10,879 nt of DNA, from NCBI GenBank assembly GCA_019423125.1, contig JAHZBZ010000025.1, forward strand, positions 1 to 10,879, written 5' to 3'. How positions within the stretch are numbered: the stretch's first letter is position 1; each line of letters begins with the position of its first letter. The notes under the pieces were generated by a model, which saw only the letters and a list, made by a program, of their open reading frames with translations, searched no databases and was not told where the DNA came from. This document shows, one piece after another, positions 1-6,839 of this stretch. Source of the stretch: Bacillota bacterium. Lineage in GTDB: Bacteria; Bacillota; Clostridia; Christensenellales; Borkfalkiaceae. Both the position numbers and the translations under genes were made by a program.

Positions 1-4
1 AAAA

Positions 5-46
5 TCACGGAAAATCGCAGGCGACAGCTCGCCGAGATTTTCGTGA
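5..46. repeat. Inverted repeat (hairpin) in spacer beyond ilvN
   Basis: The arms at 5-16 and 36-46 are complementary over 11 bp with one bulged G at position 10. Inside them a second stem pairs GGCGA (20-24) with TCGCC (29-33) around a four-base CAGC loop. The outer stem is AT-rich and the inner one GC-rich. No T-run follows directly on either strand, so it is not a clean terminator. It may belong to the neighbouring gene outside the window or to a small repeated element. Confidence 0.45.
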
Positions 47-57
47 ATAATCTCTTG

Positions 58-87
58 AAAAAGCAAAAACCACGCTTTTTGCTTTTT
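58..87. repeat. Perfect 12-bp inverted repeat, terminator-like
   Basis: The arm AAAAAGCAAAAA at 58-69 and its exact complement at 76-87 flank a six-base loop. The core GC pairs lie inside A and T runs, so either strand would produce a weak stem ending in U residues. That shape fits a bidirectional terminator or remnant, but the stem is much more AT-rich than a strong intrinsic terminator. A further small GC hairpin follows at 95-110 (CGCCGC/GCGGCG, four-base loop). Confidence 0.45.
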
Positions 88-170
88 CCCCTTACGCCGC
101 GGGTGCGGCGCTCCGAAAGAGGTGAATGCGAAAATTTTGATAATAAGAGAGCCCTTAAACATTTTCGCAG

Positions 171-215
171 AGGGGAAAAACGCCGTCAGCCGCAGGCGCG
201 CGGCGGTTGTCCCCT
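171..215. repeat. 15-bp imperfect inverted repeat
   Basis: The arms at 171-185 and 201-215 match at 13 of 15 positions and enclose a 15-base GC-rich centre. Read on the minus strand, downstream of ilvN, the inner CGCCG/CGGCG pairing is followed by TTTTT, so it could act as a second, back-up terminator for the ilvBN transcript. It lies immediately beyond the better terminator at 216-256. Confidence 0.4.
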
Positions 216-256
216 AAAAATCAAGCGTTTCGCAGCATCTCTTTTGCGAGAAACGC
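216..256 (-). terminator. Likely intrinsic terminator of the ilvBN operon
   Basis: On the minus strand a stem forms between 256-251 plus 248-245 and 234-225 (GCGTTT, a two-base bulge, then GCA(A) pairing with TGCGAAACGC). It is followed by TTGATTTTT ending at 216. It begins about ten bases after the ilvN stop codon, the expected place for a Rho-independent terminator. The bulge and the interrupted T-run make it moderate rather than strong. Confidence 0.6.
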
Positions 257-265
257 GCGAAGCCC

Positions 266-778
266 TTATCTTTCGCTTCTGCTCACCGACTCCACGGCGA
301 CGGCGCCGCCGCGCATCGCCTCCATGCGCGAGAGGTAGTATTTTTTATAATAGCGAAGAATCTCGTCGTTTTCCGCTTCCGTCTTGACGCTTTCGAGGAT
401 GACTCCGCCGCGGTCGTAATCGACCACCTTCAAGCCGAACACCTGCGCAGAGCGGAACACGTCCTCCGCCTCCTCGCGCTTGAGACTGTGCAGTTTGATG
501 AACAGGATCTCCTTGATATGGATGGGAAGGTCTGTAAAATCCAGCACCTTGATGACTTCTACGCTTCGGTTGAGCTGTTTTTTGATCTGTTCGAAGGTCT
601 TATCGTCGCCGATGAGGCTGATGGTCATGCGCGAGACAGACGCGTCCTCCGTCTCGCCGACGGTCAAGCTGAGCAGGTTGTACGACTTGCCCGAAAACAG
701 CCCCGCGATCTTTGCGAGCACGCCGACGTCGTTTTCAACGTACAGCGAGATCCATCTCTTCTTTGCGGTCGTGTCCAT
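266..778 (-). CDS. ilvN: Acetolactate synthase small (regulatory) subunit
   Basis: This 170-residue protein is the regulatory subunit of acetohydroxyacid synthase, which in the family activates the catalytic subunit and confers feedback inhibition by valine in the cytoplasm. An N-terminal ACT domain covers roughly residues 8-82 and includes the family pattern GLFSGKSYNLLSLTVG (residues 26-41). A second conserved domain covers roughly 90-160. The length is typical of bacterial IlvN. The start ATG is one base after the ilvB stop codon, and AGGAGGGG (793-786) lies just upstream inside the end of ilvB, so translation is coupled to ilvB. The last ten or so residues (SVSRSER-type tail) are less conserved-looking. 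The gene shares the T-box-controlled promoter upstream of ilvB. IlvH is an equivalent name for this small subunit in some genomes. Confidence 0.95.
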   Translation of the reverse strand: MDTTAKKRWISLYVENDVGVLAKIAGLFSGKSYNLLSLTVGETEDASVSRMTISLIGDDKTFEQIKKQLNRSVEVIKVLDFTDLPIHIKEILFIKLHSLKREEAEDVFRSAQVFGLKVVDYDRGGVILESVKTEAENDEILRYYKKYYLSRMEAMRGGAVAVESVSRSER

Positions 779-779
779 C

Positions 780-2525
780 TCACTTCCCCTCCTTTTTGAA
801 TTCCGTGACCATCTCGGACAGCGCGTTGCCGCCCGGGACCATGGGCAGGATGTCCGCCTCGCGCTCGATGATCACCTCGATGAGCGTGGGCCTGTTCCCC
901 GTCGCCTTGGCGCGGGCGAACGCGTCTGCGAGCTGCGATTTTTCGGTCACGCGGATGCCCTCGATGCCGAAACTCTCGGCGAGCTTTACGAAATCGGGCA
1001 CATAGGGCGGGCAGGACGCGGTCGGGTCCGAGCACCAGCGCGCACAGCTCTTGCGCTTGCACAGACAGGTGCACGAATATCTGCCGCCGTAGAACATCTC
1101 CTGCCACTGGCGCACGTTGCCCAGATAGGAATTGTTGAGCACCACGATGGTGATGGGCAGTTCCTGGCACACCGCCGTCGCGAGCTCCTGTTCGTTCATC
1201 TGAAATCCGCCGTCCCCGTTGATGCTGACGACGGGCATCTCCGGCCTTCCGATCTTTGCGCCGATGGCGGCGGGAAGCCCGAATCCCATCGTGCCCAGCC
1301 CGCCCGACGTGATCAGGCGGCTCCTGCCGCGCAGCTGCAAAAACTGCGTCGTCCACATCTGGTTCTGCCCGACGTCGGTGGTGACGATCGCCTCGGGGTA
1401 TGCGTCGTTCACCGCGGCGATGACGTCTTGCGGGGTGACTTTTCCGCCCGCGCCGCCCACTGCAATCGGCTTTTCGGCGCGCAGCTTTTGCAGGCGCGCG
1501 ACCCAATCGCCCGTGCGCGCGGGCGGGACGGCGACTTCGAGAAGTTTTCCGATCGCCTCCTTCGCGTCCGCGACGATGGGCACGTCCACGACGATGTTGC
1601 GGGAGATGGACGCCGCGTCGATGTCGATGTGCACGATCTTCGCGTCCTTGGCGAACTCGCTGATCTTGCCCGTGATGCGGTCGTTGAAGCGGGTGCCGAT
1701 GGAGAAGAGCAGGTCGCACTCGGAGACCGCCGTGTTCGCGGCGACGTTCCCGTGCATACCCATGTTCCCGATGAACAGCGGATGATCGGTCGGGATGCTC
1801 CCCTTGCCCATGATGGTCGTCACGACGGGCACCTGCAATTTTTCCGCGAGAAGGCGCATTTCCTCCTGCGCGTGCGAGATGTTCACGCCGCCGCCCAGCA
1901 GGAAGAGCGGGCGCTTCGCCGCGGCGAGCATGCCCGTCGCCTTTTTGAGCTGGCCCATGTGCACGCCCGTCGAGGGCTTGTAGCCGCGGATGGAGACCTC
2001 GGAAGGATACTCGTCACTGCCCAGCGCGTTCTGGATGTCCTTGGGAAGATCGACGACGACGGGCCCGGGTTTGCCCGTGCGCGCGATGTAAAACGCCTCT
2101 TTGATGATCCTGCCCAGGTCCTCGCGCCTGCGCACCGTCACCGCGTATTTGCAGATGCTGCGGCAGATGCCGACCATGTCCACCTCCTGAAAGGCGTCGT
2201 TGCCGATCAGGTTGGTCGGGACCTGGCCCGTGAAGCAGACGAGCGGAACGCTGTCGTAGTTCGCGTTCGCGATGCCCGTGACGAGGTTGGTCGCGCCCGG
2301 GCCGCTCGTGACGAGGCAGACGCCCACCTTGCCCGTCGCGCGGGCGTAGCCGTCCGCCGCGTGAATGAGCCCCTGCTCGTGGCGGGGCAGGACGACGTCG
2401 AACGACGTCACGCCGTACAGCGCGTCAAACAGGTCGATCGCCATGCCGCCGGGATAGGCGAACAGCGTGTCGACGCCCTCCGCTTCGAGCGCCTTGACGA
2501 ACAGTTGCGTGCCTTTGATCTTCAT
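780..2525 (-). CDS. ilvB: Acetolactate synthase large (catalytic) subunit, biosynthetic type
   Basis: This 581-residue thiamine-diphosphate enzyme makes 2-acetolactate from two pyruvates, or 2-aceto-2-hydroxybutyrate from pyruvate and 2-oxobutyrate, the first common step to valine, leucine and isoleucine. Visible features are the N-terminal YPGG motif (24-27), the catalytic glutamate in RHEQG (E50), TSGPGATNL and GNDAFQE motifs, a central FAD-type domain around 190-350, and the C-terminal diphosphate site GDGG followed about 25 residues later by VLNN. RQWQ with W474 marks the mobile active-site loop. Right after it, residues 485-505 carry six cysteines in an insertion absent from the B. subtilis enzyme as I recall it. 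The start is fixed by GGAGGG at 2536-2531, five bases before the ATG. The gene follows a T-box leader and precedes ilvN by one base. Confidence 0.96.
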   Translation of the reverse strand: MKIKGTQLFVKALEAEGVDTLFAYPGGMAIDLFDALYGVTSFDVVLPRHEQGLIHAADGYARATGKVGVCLVTSGPGATNLVTGIANANYDSVPLVCFTGQVPTNLIGNDAFQEVDMVGICRSICKYAVTVRRREDLGRIIKEAFYIARTGKPGPVVVDLPKDIQNALGSDEYPSEVSIRGYKPSTGVHMGQLKKATGMLAAAKRPLFLLGGGVNISHAQEEMRLLAEKLQVPVVTTIMGKGSIPTDHPLFIGNMGMHGNVAANTAVSECDLLFSIGTRFNDRITGKISEFAKDAKIVHIDIDAASISRNIVVDVPIVADAKEAIGKLLEVAVPPARTGDWVARLQKLRAEKPIAVGGAGGKVTPQDVIAAVNDAYPEAIVTTDVGQNQMWTTQFLQLRGRSRLITSGGLGTMGFGLPAAIGAKIGRPEMPVVSINGDGGFQMNEQELATAVCQELPITIVVLNNSYLGNVRQWQEMFYGGRYSCTCLCKRKSCARWCSDPTASCPPYVPDFVKLAESFGIEGIRVTEKSQLADAFARAKATGNRPTLIEVIIEREADILPMVPGGNALSEMVTEFKKEGK

Positions 2526-2545
2526 AATAACCCTCCGTGTCCGAT

Positions 2546-2584
2546 AAAAAAAGAACGCCCCGAACGGCTCTGCCGTTCAGGGCG
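2546..2584 (-). terminator. T-box-controlled intrinsic terminator before ilvB
   Basis: On the minus strand a 13-bp stem (2584-2572 with 2568-2556, one U-G wobble) closes a three-base loop and is followed by TTCTTTTTTT. The 5' strand contains CCTGAA, which can instead pair with TTCAGG just before the T-box bulge. This is the usual mutually exclusive antiterminator arrangement. Uncharged tRNA should favour read-through into ilvB. Confidence 0.9.
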
Positions 2585-2841
2585 ATTTTTGCAAACCGTG
2601 TTACCACCTGAATTTCGGGAAATCGATTTCCCGCACTCTCCTCCGGTGCCGCGCGCGGCGAGACCGGTCCCCGCATAACGGTGGGGCGCCGTCGGAGCCT
2701 ACTCGGGGCCTCTCCCCTTTGGGTCCGCCGCTCGGGGGCTACCTTCTCCGCCTGCCGGTGAGAGCTCGCACCTTCCGCCCTCTCTCTGAAACCGCCATTG
2801 CGGGTACTCTTCCCCGTCTCTGCGTTTTTTTGCCTTCTTTT
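2546..2841 (-). promoter_or_regulatory. T-box riboswitch leader of ilvBN, probably valine-specific
   Basis: The roughly 300-base leader has the recognised T-box landmarks in order on the minus strand: AGTA of the specifier-loop 5' side (2808-2805), the distal CAGAGAG motif (2788-2782), GGTGCGAG (2772-2765), the specifier-loop 3' side, the T-box AGGTGGTAACACGG (2609-2596) and a terminator. The specifier strand reads GAAGGTAG between GCGG and CCCCG, so the codon is either GGU or GUA. The T-box bulge is UGGU, which pairs with an ACCA tRNA end (discriminator A). That suits tRNA-Val, whereas Firmicute tRNA-Gly normally has discriminator U. I therefore favour GUA (2742-2740), valine, which also suits the pathway. 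The T-box identification is firm; the amino-acid assignment is inference. Confidence 0.93.
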
Positions 2842-2847
2842 TTTTCT

Positions 2848-2876
2848 ATCATACCACACCGCCCCGCTCTTGTCAA
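2848..2876 (-). promoter_or_regulatory. Sigma-A promoter of the T-box/ilvBN operon
   Basis: On the minus strand a perfect -35 TTGACA (2876-2871), a 17-base spacer and -10 TATGAT (2853-2848) predict transcription starting near 2841, just before the first T-box stem. The AT-rich surroundings contrast with the GC-rich genes. Confidence 0.9.
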
Positions 2877-2920
2877 CACTTTTCTTTTCGGTTTTTTCCC
2901 CCTTTTTTCGCGCGCACCCG

Positions 2921-2949
2921 TTGACAGCCGCATTTTTCGGTGTTATACT
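2921..2949 (+). promoter_or_regulatory. Sigma-A promoter of the GntR-ABC operon
   Basis: A perfect -35 TTGACA (2921-2926), a 17-base spacer and -10 TATACT (2944-2949) predict a start near 2956, about 23 bases before the regulator ATG. It faces away from the ilvBN promoter, and the two -35 boxes are 44 bases apart. Confidence 0.88.
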
Positions 2950-2950
2950 T

Positions 2951-2968
2951 AATACAGATAATACAGAT
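2951..2968 (+). repeat. Perfect 9-bp tandem repeat at transcription start, candidate operator
   Basis: AATACAGAT occurs twice back to back (2951-2959 and 2960-2968), directly after the -10 box and spanning the predicted start site. With the preceding TGTTAT (2941-2946) it also makes a loose dyad. Its place suits a roadblock operator for the GntR protein encoded immediately downstream, but binding is inferred only from position. Confidence 0.5.
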
Positions 2969-2978
2969 CGGAGAAAAA

Positions 2979-3332
2979 ATGGAGAGACTTCGCGGAAAAA
3001 AGAACGTCTACGAGCAGATCGTGGAGGAATACGCCCGTTTTATCCGCACGGGGGCGCTGAAAGAGGGGGAAAAGCTCCCCTCCTGCCGCGCGCTCGCGGC
3101 GCAGCTCGGCGTGAATCCGAACACGGTCGAGCGGGCGTTTGCGGAACTGGAACGGCTGGGGCTGGTGCACACGGTGCCGAAAAAGGGCGTGTTCGTGCTG
3201 GCGGCGGCGGAACCGGACGCAGAGGTGCGGCGGCAGATCCGCGCGCTCGCCGCGGCGGGGATCACGCGCGAAACACTGCTCTCCGTGGTCTGTGAAGAAT
3301 ATGACAAATTCAAGGGAAAGACAAAGACATGA
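2979..3332 (+). CDS. GntR-family (YtrA-type) transcriptional regulator
   Basis: This 117-residue cytoplasmic protein is a short GntR repressor. The winged helix-turn-helix covers about residues 8-75 and shows the diagnostic LPSCRALAAQLGVNPNTV (33-50), the AFAELERLGL helix and the VPKKGVFV wing. Only about 40 residues follow, mostly helical, as in the YtrA subfamily that lacks a large ligand domain. I chose ATG 2979 because GGAG (2970-2973) lies five bases upstream; an in-frame ATG at 2940 lies inside the promoter. The stop overlaps the next gene's start in ATGA. YtrA-type regulators usually repress their own operon with the adjacent ABC transporter, often derepressed by cell-envelope antibiotics. 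The inducer here is unknown. Confidence 0.9.
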   Translation: MERLRGKKNVYEQIVEEYARFIRTGALKEGEKLPSCRALAAQLGVNPNTVERAFAELERLGLVHTVPKKGVFVLAAAEPDAEVRRQIRALAAAGITRETLLSVVCEEYDKFKGKTKT

Positions 3333-4207
3333 TCGAGATAAAAAAGCTGACAAAGTCCTTCGGACAAAAAACGGTGCTCGAAGGCGTTGACCTGACCGTC
3401 GGCGACGGGAAGATCTACGGGCTGGTGGGCATCAACGGCGCGGGGAAATCCACCCTGCTGCGCCTGCTCGCGGGGGTGCTGCGCGCGGACGGCGGGAGCA
3501 TCCTCTTCGACGGCGAGGAGATCTTTGAGAACGAAAAGAAAAAGCGGGAGCTGTTCCTGCTGCCCGACGACCCCTTCTGGCAGACGGGCACGACGGGAAA
3601 AAAACTGCTCGCGCTGTACGAGGCGTATTATCGGGTGGACCGCGGGCTGTTTTTCTCCTACATGCAGAAATTCCGCCTTTCGGAGAGCGCGCCCGTGCAG
3701 AACTTTTCCAAGGGCATGAAGAGACAGCTGTTCGTCTCGCTCGCGCTCGCCTGCAAGCCCAAATACCTGCTGCTCGACGAGGCGTTCGACGGGCTGGACC
3801 CGCTCGCAAGGCTGGAATTCCGCCGCGGGCTGGTCACGCTGGTCGAAGAGGTCGGGAGCACGGTGATCATCTCCAGCCACTCCCTGCGCGAGCTCGAGGA
3901 CATCTGCGACGGGTTTGCCCTGCTGGACGGCGGGAACGTCGCGGAGGCGGGAGACCTCGGCGGCGCGCTGGACGCGCTGTGCAAATTCCAGGTCGCCCTG
4001 CCGCACGAGGCGAAGCGGGAGGACTTCCCCTTCGAATGCCTCACCTTCGAGGCGACGGGACGGGTCGCGAAATTCGTCGTGCGCGGAGACCGCGAGAAGA
4101 TCGAAGAGGCGCTGCGCCCGCTCGCCCCGCTCTTCGTCGAACAGATACCCGTCGACTTCGAGGAGCTGTTCATCTGCATCGTCAAGAACAGGGGGTACCT
4201 GCAATGA
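3329..4207 (+). CDS. ABC transporter ATP-binding protein (YtrB-like)
   Basis: This 292-residue protein is the nucleotide-binding subunit of an ABC-2-type exporter acting at the inner face of the membrane. It shows Walker A GINGAGKST (34-42), a signature region FSKGM (126-130, a variant of LSGGQ), Walker B YLLLDE (146-151) and the H-loop histidine in SSHS (H184). Residues about 210-292 form a C-terminal extension ending in VDFEELFICIV, as in BcrA/YtrB-type ATPases. The Q-loop region reads LFLLPDDPFW, typical of this branch, not the standard glutamine motif. Translation is coupled at both ends by ATGA overlaps with the regulator and the permease. Substrate cannot be read from the sequence; antibiotic or peptide export, or envelope-stress response, is plausible from the GntR partner. 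Confidence 0.92.
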   Translation: MIEIKKLTKSFGQKTVLEGVDLTVGDGKIYGLVGINGAGKSTLLRLLAGVLRADGGSILFDGEEIFENEKKKRELFLLPDDPFWQTGTTGKKLLALYEAYYRVDRGLFFSYMQKFRLSESAPVQNFSKGMKRQLFVSLALACKPKYLLLDEAFDGLDPLARLEFRRGLVTLVEEVGSTVIISSHSLRELEDICDGFALLDGGNVAEAGDLGGALDALCKFQVALPHEAKREDFPFECLTFEATGRVAKFVVRGDREKIEEALRPLAPLFVEQIPVDFEELFICIVKNRGYLQ

Positions 4208-5268
4208 AGAGCGCTTTTATCCACGAATTCCGCAGGCAGCTCCCCGCGATGCTCCTGCTCACCGTGATCGTCTCCGCGGTCTGCTGTATCTCGGCGGCGA
4301 CTTCGAAGCTCATCTCAGGCGCGGATCTTCCGTGCAACAGTCAGATCACGGCCTCCGTCGGCAGCATCTCGGGACTGTGCGCGCTCGCGCCCATCCTGCA
4401 GCTGTCCTACCGCATGAACAAGCGGGGCGCAGACCTTTGGCTCTCCCTGCCCATACGGCGGGAAAAGTTTTTGCTCGTGCGCATGCTCGAGGGGCTTCTG
4501 CTCGTCGTGGTGCCCTTTACCGTCTCCTATTGGCTGAGCTTTCTCATCCTCGTATTGCGAGACAACGCGTTTTGGCTGCCCGCCTATCCCCTCTTCTATC
4601 TCTGCGCCCTGCCGCCGGCGCTCGGACTGCTCGCATACAACTCCTTCTTCTACTCGCGCGCGAACAACGCCGCGGACGGCATCGTGTTCATGGCGCTGTG
4701 GAACGTGTTCCCCACCCTCGTCTACCTGTTCGTGCTGCAATTCTCGCCGCAGATGAACCTGCCCGGCCTGTTGGAAGGCATGTACTTCATGCCCGAATAC
4801 CTGCTCTCCTACACCTCCATATTCTTCGACAACATGGCGTGCGGCGAGGCGACCACAAACTTCTTCTCTCTGCAGGGCTCGTGGCAGGCGATCGTCTTTT
4901 TTGTCGCCGCTTCGCTTGCGACGGGCGCGGCGCTGTTTGCGACCGCGCGAAGGGCGCGCGCCGAGGACGCCGATCAGCTCTCGGAGACGATGTTCGGCTA
5001 CAAACTGCTCCTGCCCGCCATCCTCGCCATCCTCATCTGCTTTGCGGGCGGCTCCGTCTCGGTGACCATCGTCTTTGCCGTGCTCGGGCTGGCGGCGACC
5101 ATCTTCTCCCGCCGCACCTTCCGCCTGCGGCCGCGCGACTACGGGATCCTCGCGGGCGCGGTCGTGCTCGGGCTTGTCTTCGCGGCGGTAGCGATCAATC
5201 TGCGCGAAGGCGGCGAGGCCGCATCCGCCGCGCAAATGCTGTCCGTTGTTTCCCCGTTTGTCGCATAA
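4204..5268 (+). CDS. ABC-2-type transporter permease, polytopic membrane protein
   Basis: This 354-residue integral membrane protein should form the channel partner of the ATPase just upstream. Hydrophobic segments lie near residues 13-33, 50-68, 94-118, 125-147, 158-180, 227-247, 266-302 (probably two) and 313-332, about nine in all. After the second segment, LPIRREKFLLVRML (82-95) matches the cytoplasmic LPxxRxxF element seen in many ABC-2 permeases of Firmicutes. The ATG at 4204 overlaps the ATPase stop in ATGA; a longer in-frame reading upstream is only a shadow of the ATPase gene. The gene ends the operon, since a hairpin and a strong terminator follow. No named family was recognised beyond this general class. 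Confidence 0.88.
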   Translation: MKSAFIHEFRRQLPAMLLLTVIVSAVCCISAATSKLISGADLPCNSQITASVGSISGLCALAPILQLSYRMNKRGADLWLSLPIRREKFLLVRMLEGLLLVVVPFTVSYWLSFLILVLRDNAFWLPAYPLFYLCALPPALGLLAYNSFFYSRANNAADGIVFMALWNVFPTLVYLFVLQFSPQMNLPGLLEGMYFMPEYLLSYTSIFFDNMACGEATTNFFSLQGSWQAIVFFVAASLATGAALFATARRARAEDADQLSETMFGYKLLLPAILAILICFAGGSVSVTIVFAVLGLAATIFSRRTFRLRPRDYGILAGAVVLGLVFAAVAINLREGGEAASAAQMLSVVSPFVA

Positions 5269-5270
5269 AA

Positions 5271-5286
5271 CGCGGATACGTCCGCG
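5271..5286. repeat. Small hairpin after the permease stop
   Basis: CGCGGA (5271-5276) pairs with TCCGCG (5281-5286) around a TACG loop, three bases after the permease stop codon. No T-run follows, so it is probably an mRNA 3'-end stem and not the terminator itself. Confidence 0.4.
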
Positions 5287-5318
5287 GAAAAATGTATACC
5301 TTCACCTTCTTTTGTCAC

Positions 5319-5354
5319 AAAAAAATACGGATGCCGCGGCATCCGTATTTTTTT
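5319..5354. terminator. Bidirectional terminator between permease and pgi
   Basis: Positions 5319-5354 are a perfect 36-bp palindrome: seven A residues, an 11-bp half with TACGGATGCCG, its complement and seven T residues. On either strand it gives a GC-containing stem followed by U residues. It lies between converging genes, 50 bases after the permease stop and 19 bases beyond the pgi stop, so it should stop both transcripts. Confidence 0.92.
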
Positions 5355-5373
5355 GTTTTATTTTGGCAATACA

Positions 5374-6801
5374 TCAGACGATGTATTTCTCCTCCGCCTG
5401 CGGCGCGTCGTCCAGCTCCTTCTTTTTCGCCTCGTAGCCGGGCTTGCCGAGCAGGGCGTACGTCGCCTGCTTGCCCGCCTCGACGCCGGGCTGGTTGAAG
5501 GTGTCGATGTTGAACATCGCGCCCGTGTATGCGGTCTGCAATTCAAAGAGATACATCAGCTCGCCGAGGGTGAACTCGTTGACTTCGGGGACCCAGACGG
5601 TGTAGTTCTGTCTGCCCGCCTTTGCGAGTGCGTAAGCGGTCGCCTTGTTCTCCGCCTGGATGAGCTCGTTCATCGTATGGCCGCCGAGGAAGGAGACGTC
5701 GGGGATGTCCGCGCAGCCGTGCGGGATGGCGACTTCCTTGCGGTAGTTCTTGACGGACAGGAAAGTGACGACCTTGTCGAAGGGACCTTCGGTGTAAAGC
5801 TGGACCTGCGAATGCTGGTCGGTTACGCCGAGGGACTTGACGGGGGTCTGCCCCACGTTGCACGCCTTTCCGTCGAGGGTGACGTTCTTGCCCAGGCTCT
5901 CCGCCCAGAGCTGGCAGTACCAGTCGGACATGTATTTGAGGCTGTCCGCATACGGCATCATGACGCCGACGTTCTTGCCGCGCTTCATCGCCATGTACTG
6001 GAGCACCGCGCAGGCGAGAGCGGGGTTCTTGGCGACGGAAGGCTTGTTGCAGATGCCGTCCATGTACGCCGCGCCCGCGAGCATCGCCTTGATGTCCAGG
6101 CCGAGCACCGCCGCGGGAAGGAGCCCCACGGGGCAGAGCTCGGAGAACCTGCCGCCGACGCCGTCGGGGATGTAGAATGTCTTGTAGTTGTGCTGTTTCG
6201 CGAGTTTGATGAGGTTGCCCTTCTTCTCGTCCGTGGTGGCGACGATGTTCTCGCCCGCCTTGTCGCCGAGCACCTTGGTCAGGATGTCGGTGATGACGAG
6301 GTACTGGGTCATGGTCTCGCTGGTCGCGCCCGACTTGGTGATGACGTTGAAGCAAGTCTTTTCGGGCTCGATGACGTCGAGCAGCGCAGCCATGCGCTCG
6401 GGGTCGACGTTGTCCTCGACGTAGAATTTAGGGCCTCTGCGCTTGGAAGGCGCGAGGTCGTTGTAGTGCAGGTGGCAAAGCGCGTTGAACACCGCGATGG
6501 GGCCGAGCGCACTGCCGCCGATGCCGAGAACGACAAAATATTTGAACTTGCGGCGGATGTCCTTTGCCGTCGCAAGGATGTCTTCGACGATCTCCTTCTG
6601 GTTGTAGGGAAGTTCCGTCCAGCCCATCATTCCCTTGCCGCGATTGTCGGCAACGTAGTCGAATGCGTCTGCCGCGGCGGTCTTGAGCTCATTCAGTTCG
6701 GAATCCTTGAAGCCTTCCTCACCGATAAACTTCTTCATCATGTAGTTGTAGTCGACGGTGAGACGCATGCTGTTGCGCCAATCCTTGTTCCTGAAATTCA
6801 T
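5374..6801 (-). CDS. pgi: Glucose-6-phosphate isomerase
   Basis: This 475-residue cytoplasmic enzyme interconverts glucose 6-phosphate and fructose 6-phosphate in glycolysis and gluconeogenesis. Numbered from the chosen start, the SIS-domain glycine motif GIGGSALGP is at 93-101, the phosphate-binding KSGATSET at 156-163, family signature GVGGRFSEL at 214-222, DQHSQ with the conserved histidine H330, and signature 2 ending NQPGVEAGK with catalytic lysine K444. Length fits the compact Bacillus/Clostridium form. I start at ATG 6801 because GGAGGTG (6813-6807) lies five bases upstream; a further in-frame ATG at 6822 would overlap a hairpin and lacks a site. The gene appears monocistronic, with its own promoter and a terminator shared with the converging operon. 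It also supplies fructose 6-phosphate for the amino sugars used by envelope pathways. Confidence 0.97.
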   Translation of the reverse strand: MNFRNKDWRNSMRLTVDYNYMMKKFIGEEGFKDSELNELKTAAADAFDYVADNRGKGMMGWTELPYNQKEIVEDILATAKDIRRKFKYFVVLGIGGSALGPIAVFNALCHLHYNDLAPSKRRGPKFYVEDNVDPERMAALLDVIEPEKTCFNVITKSGATSETMTQYLVITDILTKVLGDKAGENIVATTDEKKGNLIKLAKQHNYKTFYIPDGVGGRFSELCPVGLLPAAVLGLDIKAMLAGAAYMDGICNKPSVAKNPALACAVLQYMAMKRGKNVGVMMPYADSLKYMSDWYCQLWAESLGKNVTLDGKACNVGQTPVKSLGVTDQHSQVQLYTEGPFDKVVTFLSVKNYRKEVAIPHGCADIPDVSFLGGHTMNELIQAENKATAYALAKAGRQNYTVWVPEVNEFTLGELMYLFELQTAYTGAMFNIDTFNQPGVEAGKQATYALLGKPGYEAKKKELDDAPQAEEKYIV

Positions 6802-6821
6802 CGAATCACCTCCGTAATGCA

Positions 6822-6839
6822 CGGCCGCACTTTCGGCCG
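6822..6839 (-). repeat. 5'-terminal hairpin of the pgi transcript
   Basis: CGGCCG at 6839-6834 pairs with CGGCCG at 6827-6822 around a six-base loop. The predicted transcript starts near 6842, so the stem would sit at the extreme 5' end of the mRNA, nine bases before the ribosome binding site. Such stems commonly protect mRNA from 5' decay; a regulatory role is not shown. Confidence 0.5.

Noticed and set aside
664..1719. A 351-codon minus-strand frame inside ilvB
   Set aside because: It is ilvB read in another frame, extremely Arg/His-rich. I checked whether it signalled a frameshift near the Cys-rich insertion; the main ilvB frame stays intact and recognisable on both sides, so no frameshift is needed.
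480..2678. A 732-codon plus-strand open frame opposite ilvB and ilvN
   Set aside because: It is Arg/Ala/Asp/His-rich low-quality protein created by the GC-rich codons of the two ilv genes on the other strand; no family motif, and it runs through the T-box terminator.
2940..2978. An upstream in-frame ATG extending the GntR regulator by 13 residues
   Set aside because: It lies inside the promoter (spacer and -10 box) and lacks a ribosome binding site, while ATG 2979 has GGAG at correct spacing and matches the family start.
3979..4203. N-terminal extension of the ABC permease by 75 residues
   Set aside because: The extension is Arg-rich shadow sequence of the ATPase gene; the ATG at 4204 overlaps the ATPase stop in a typical ATGA junction and begins a normal permease N-terminus.
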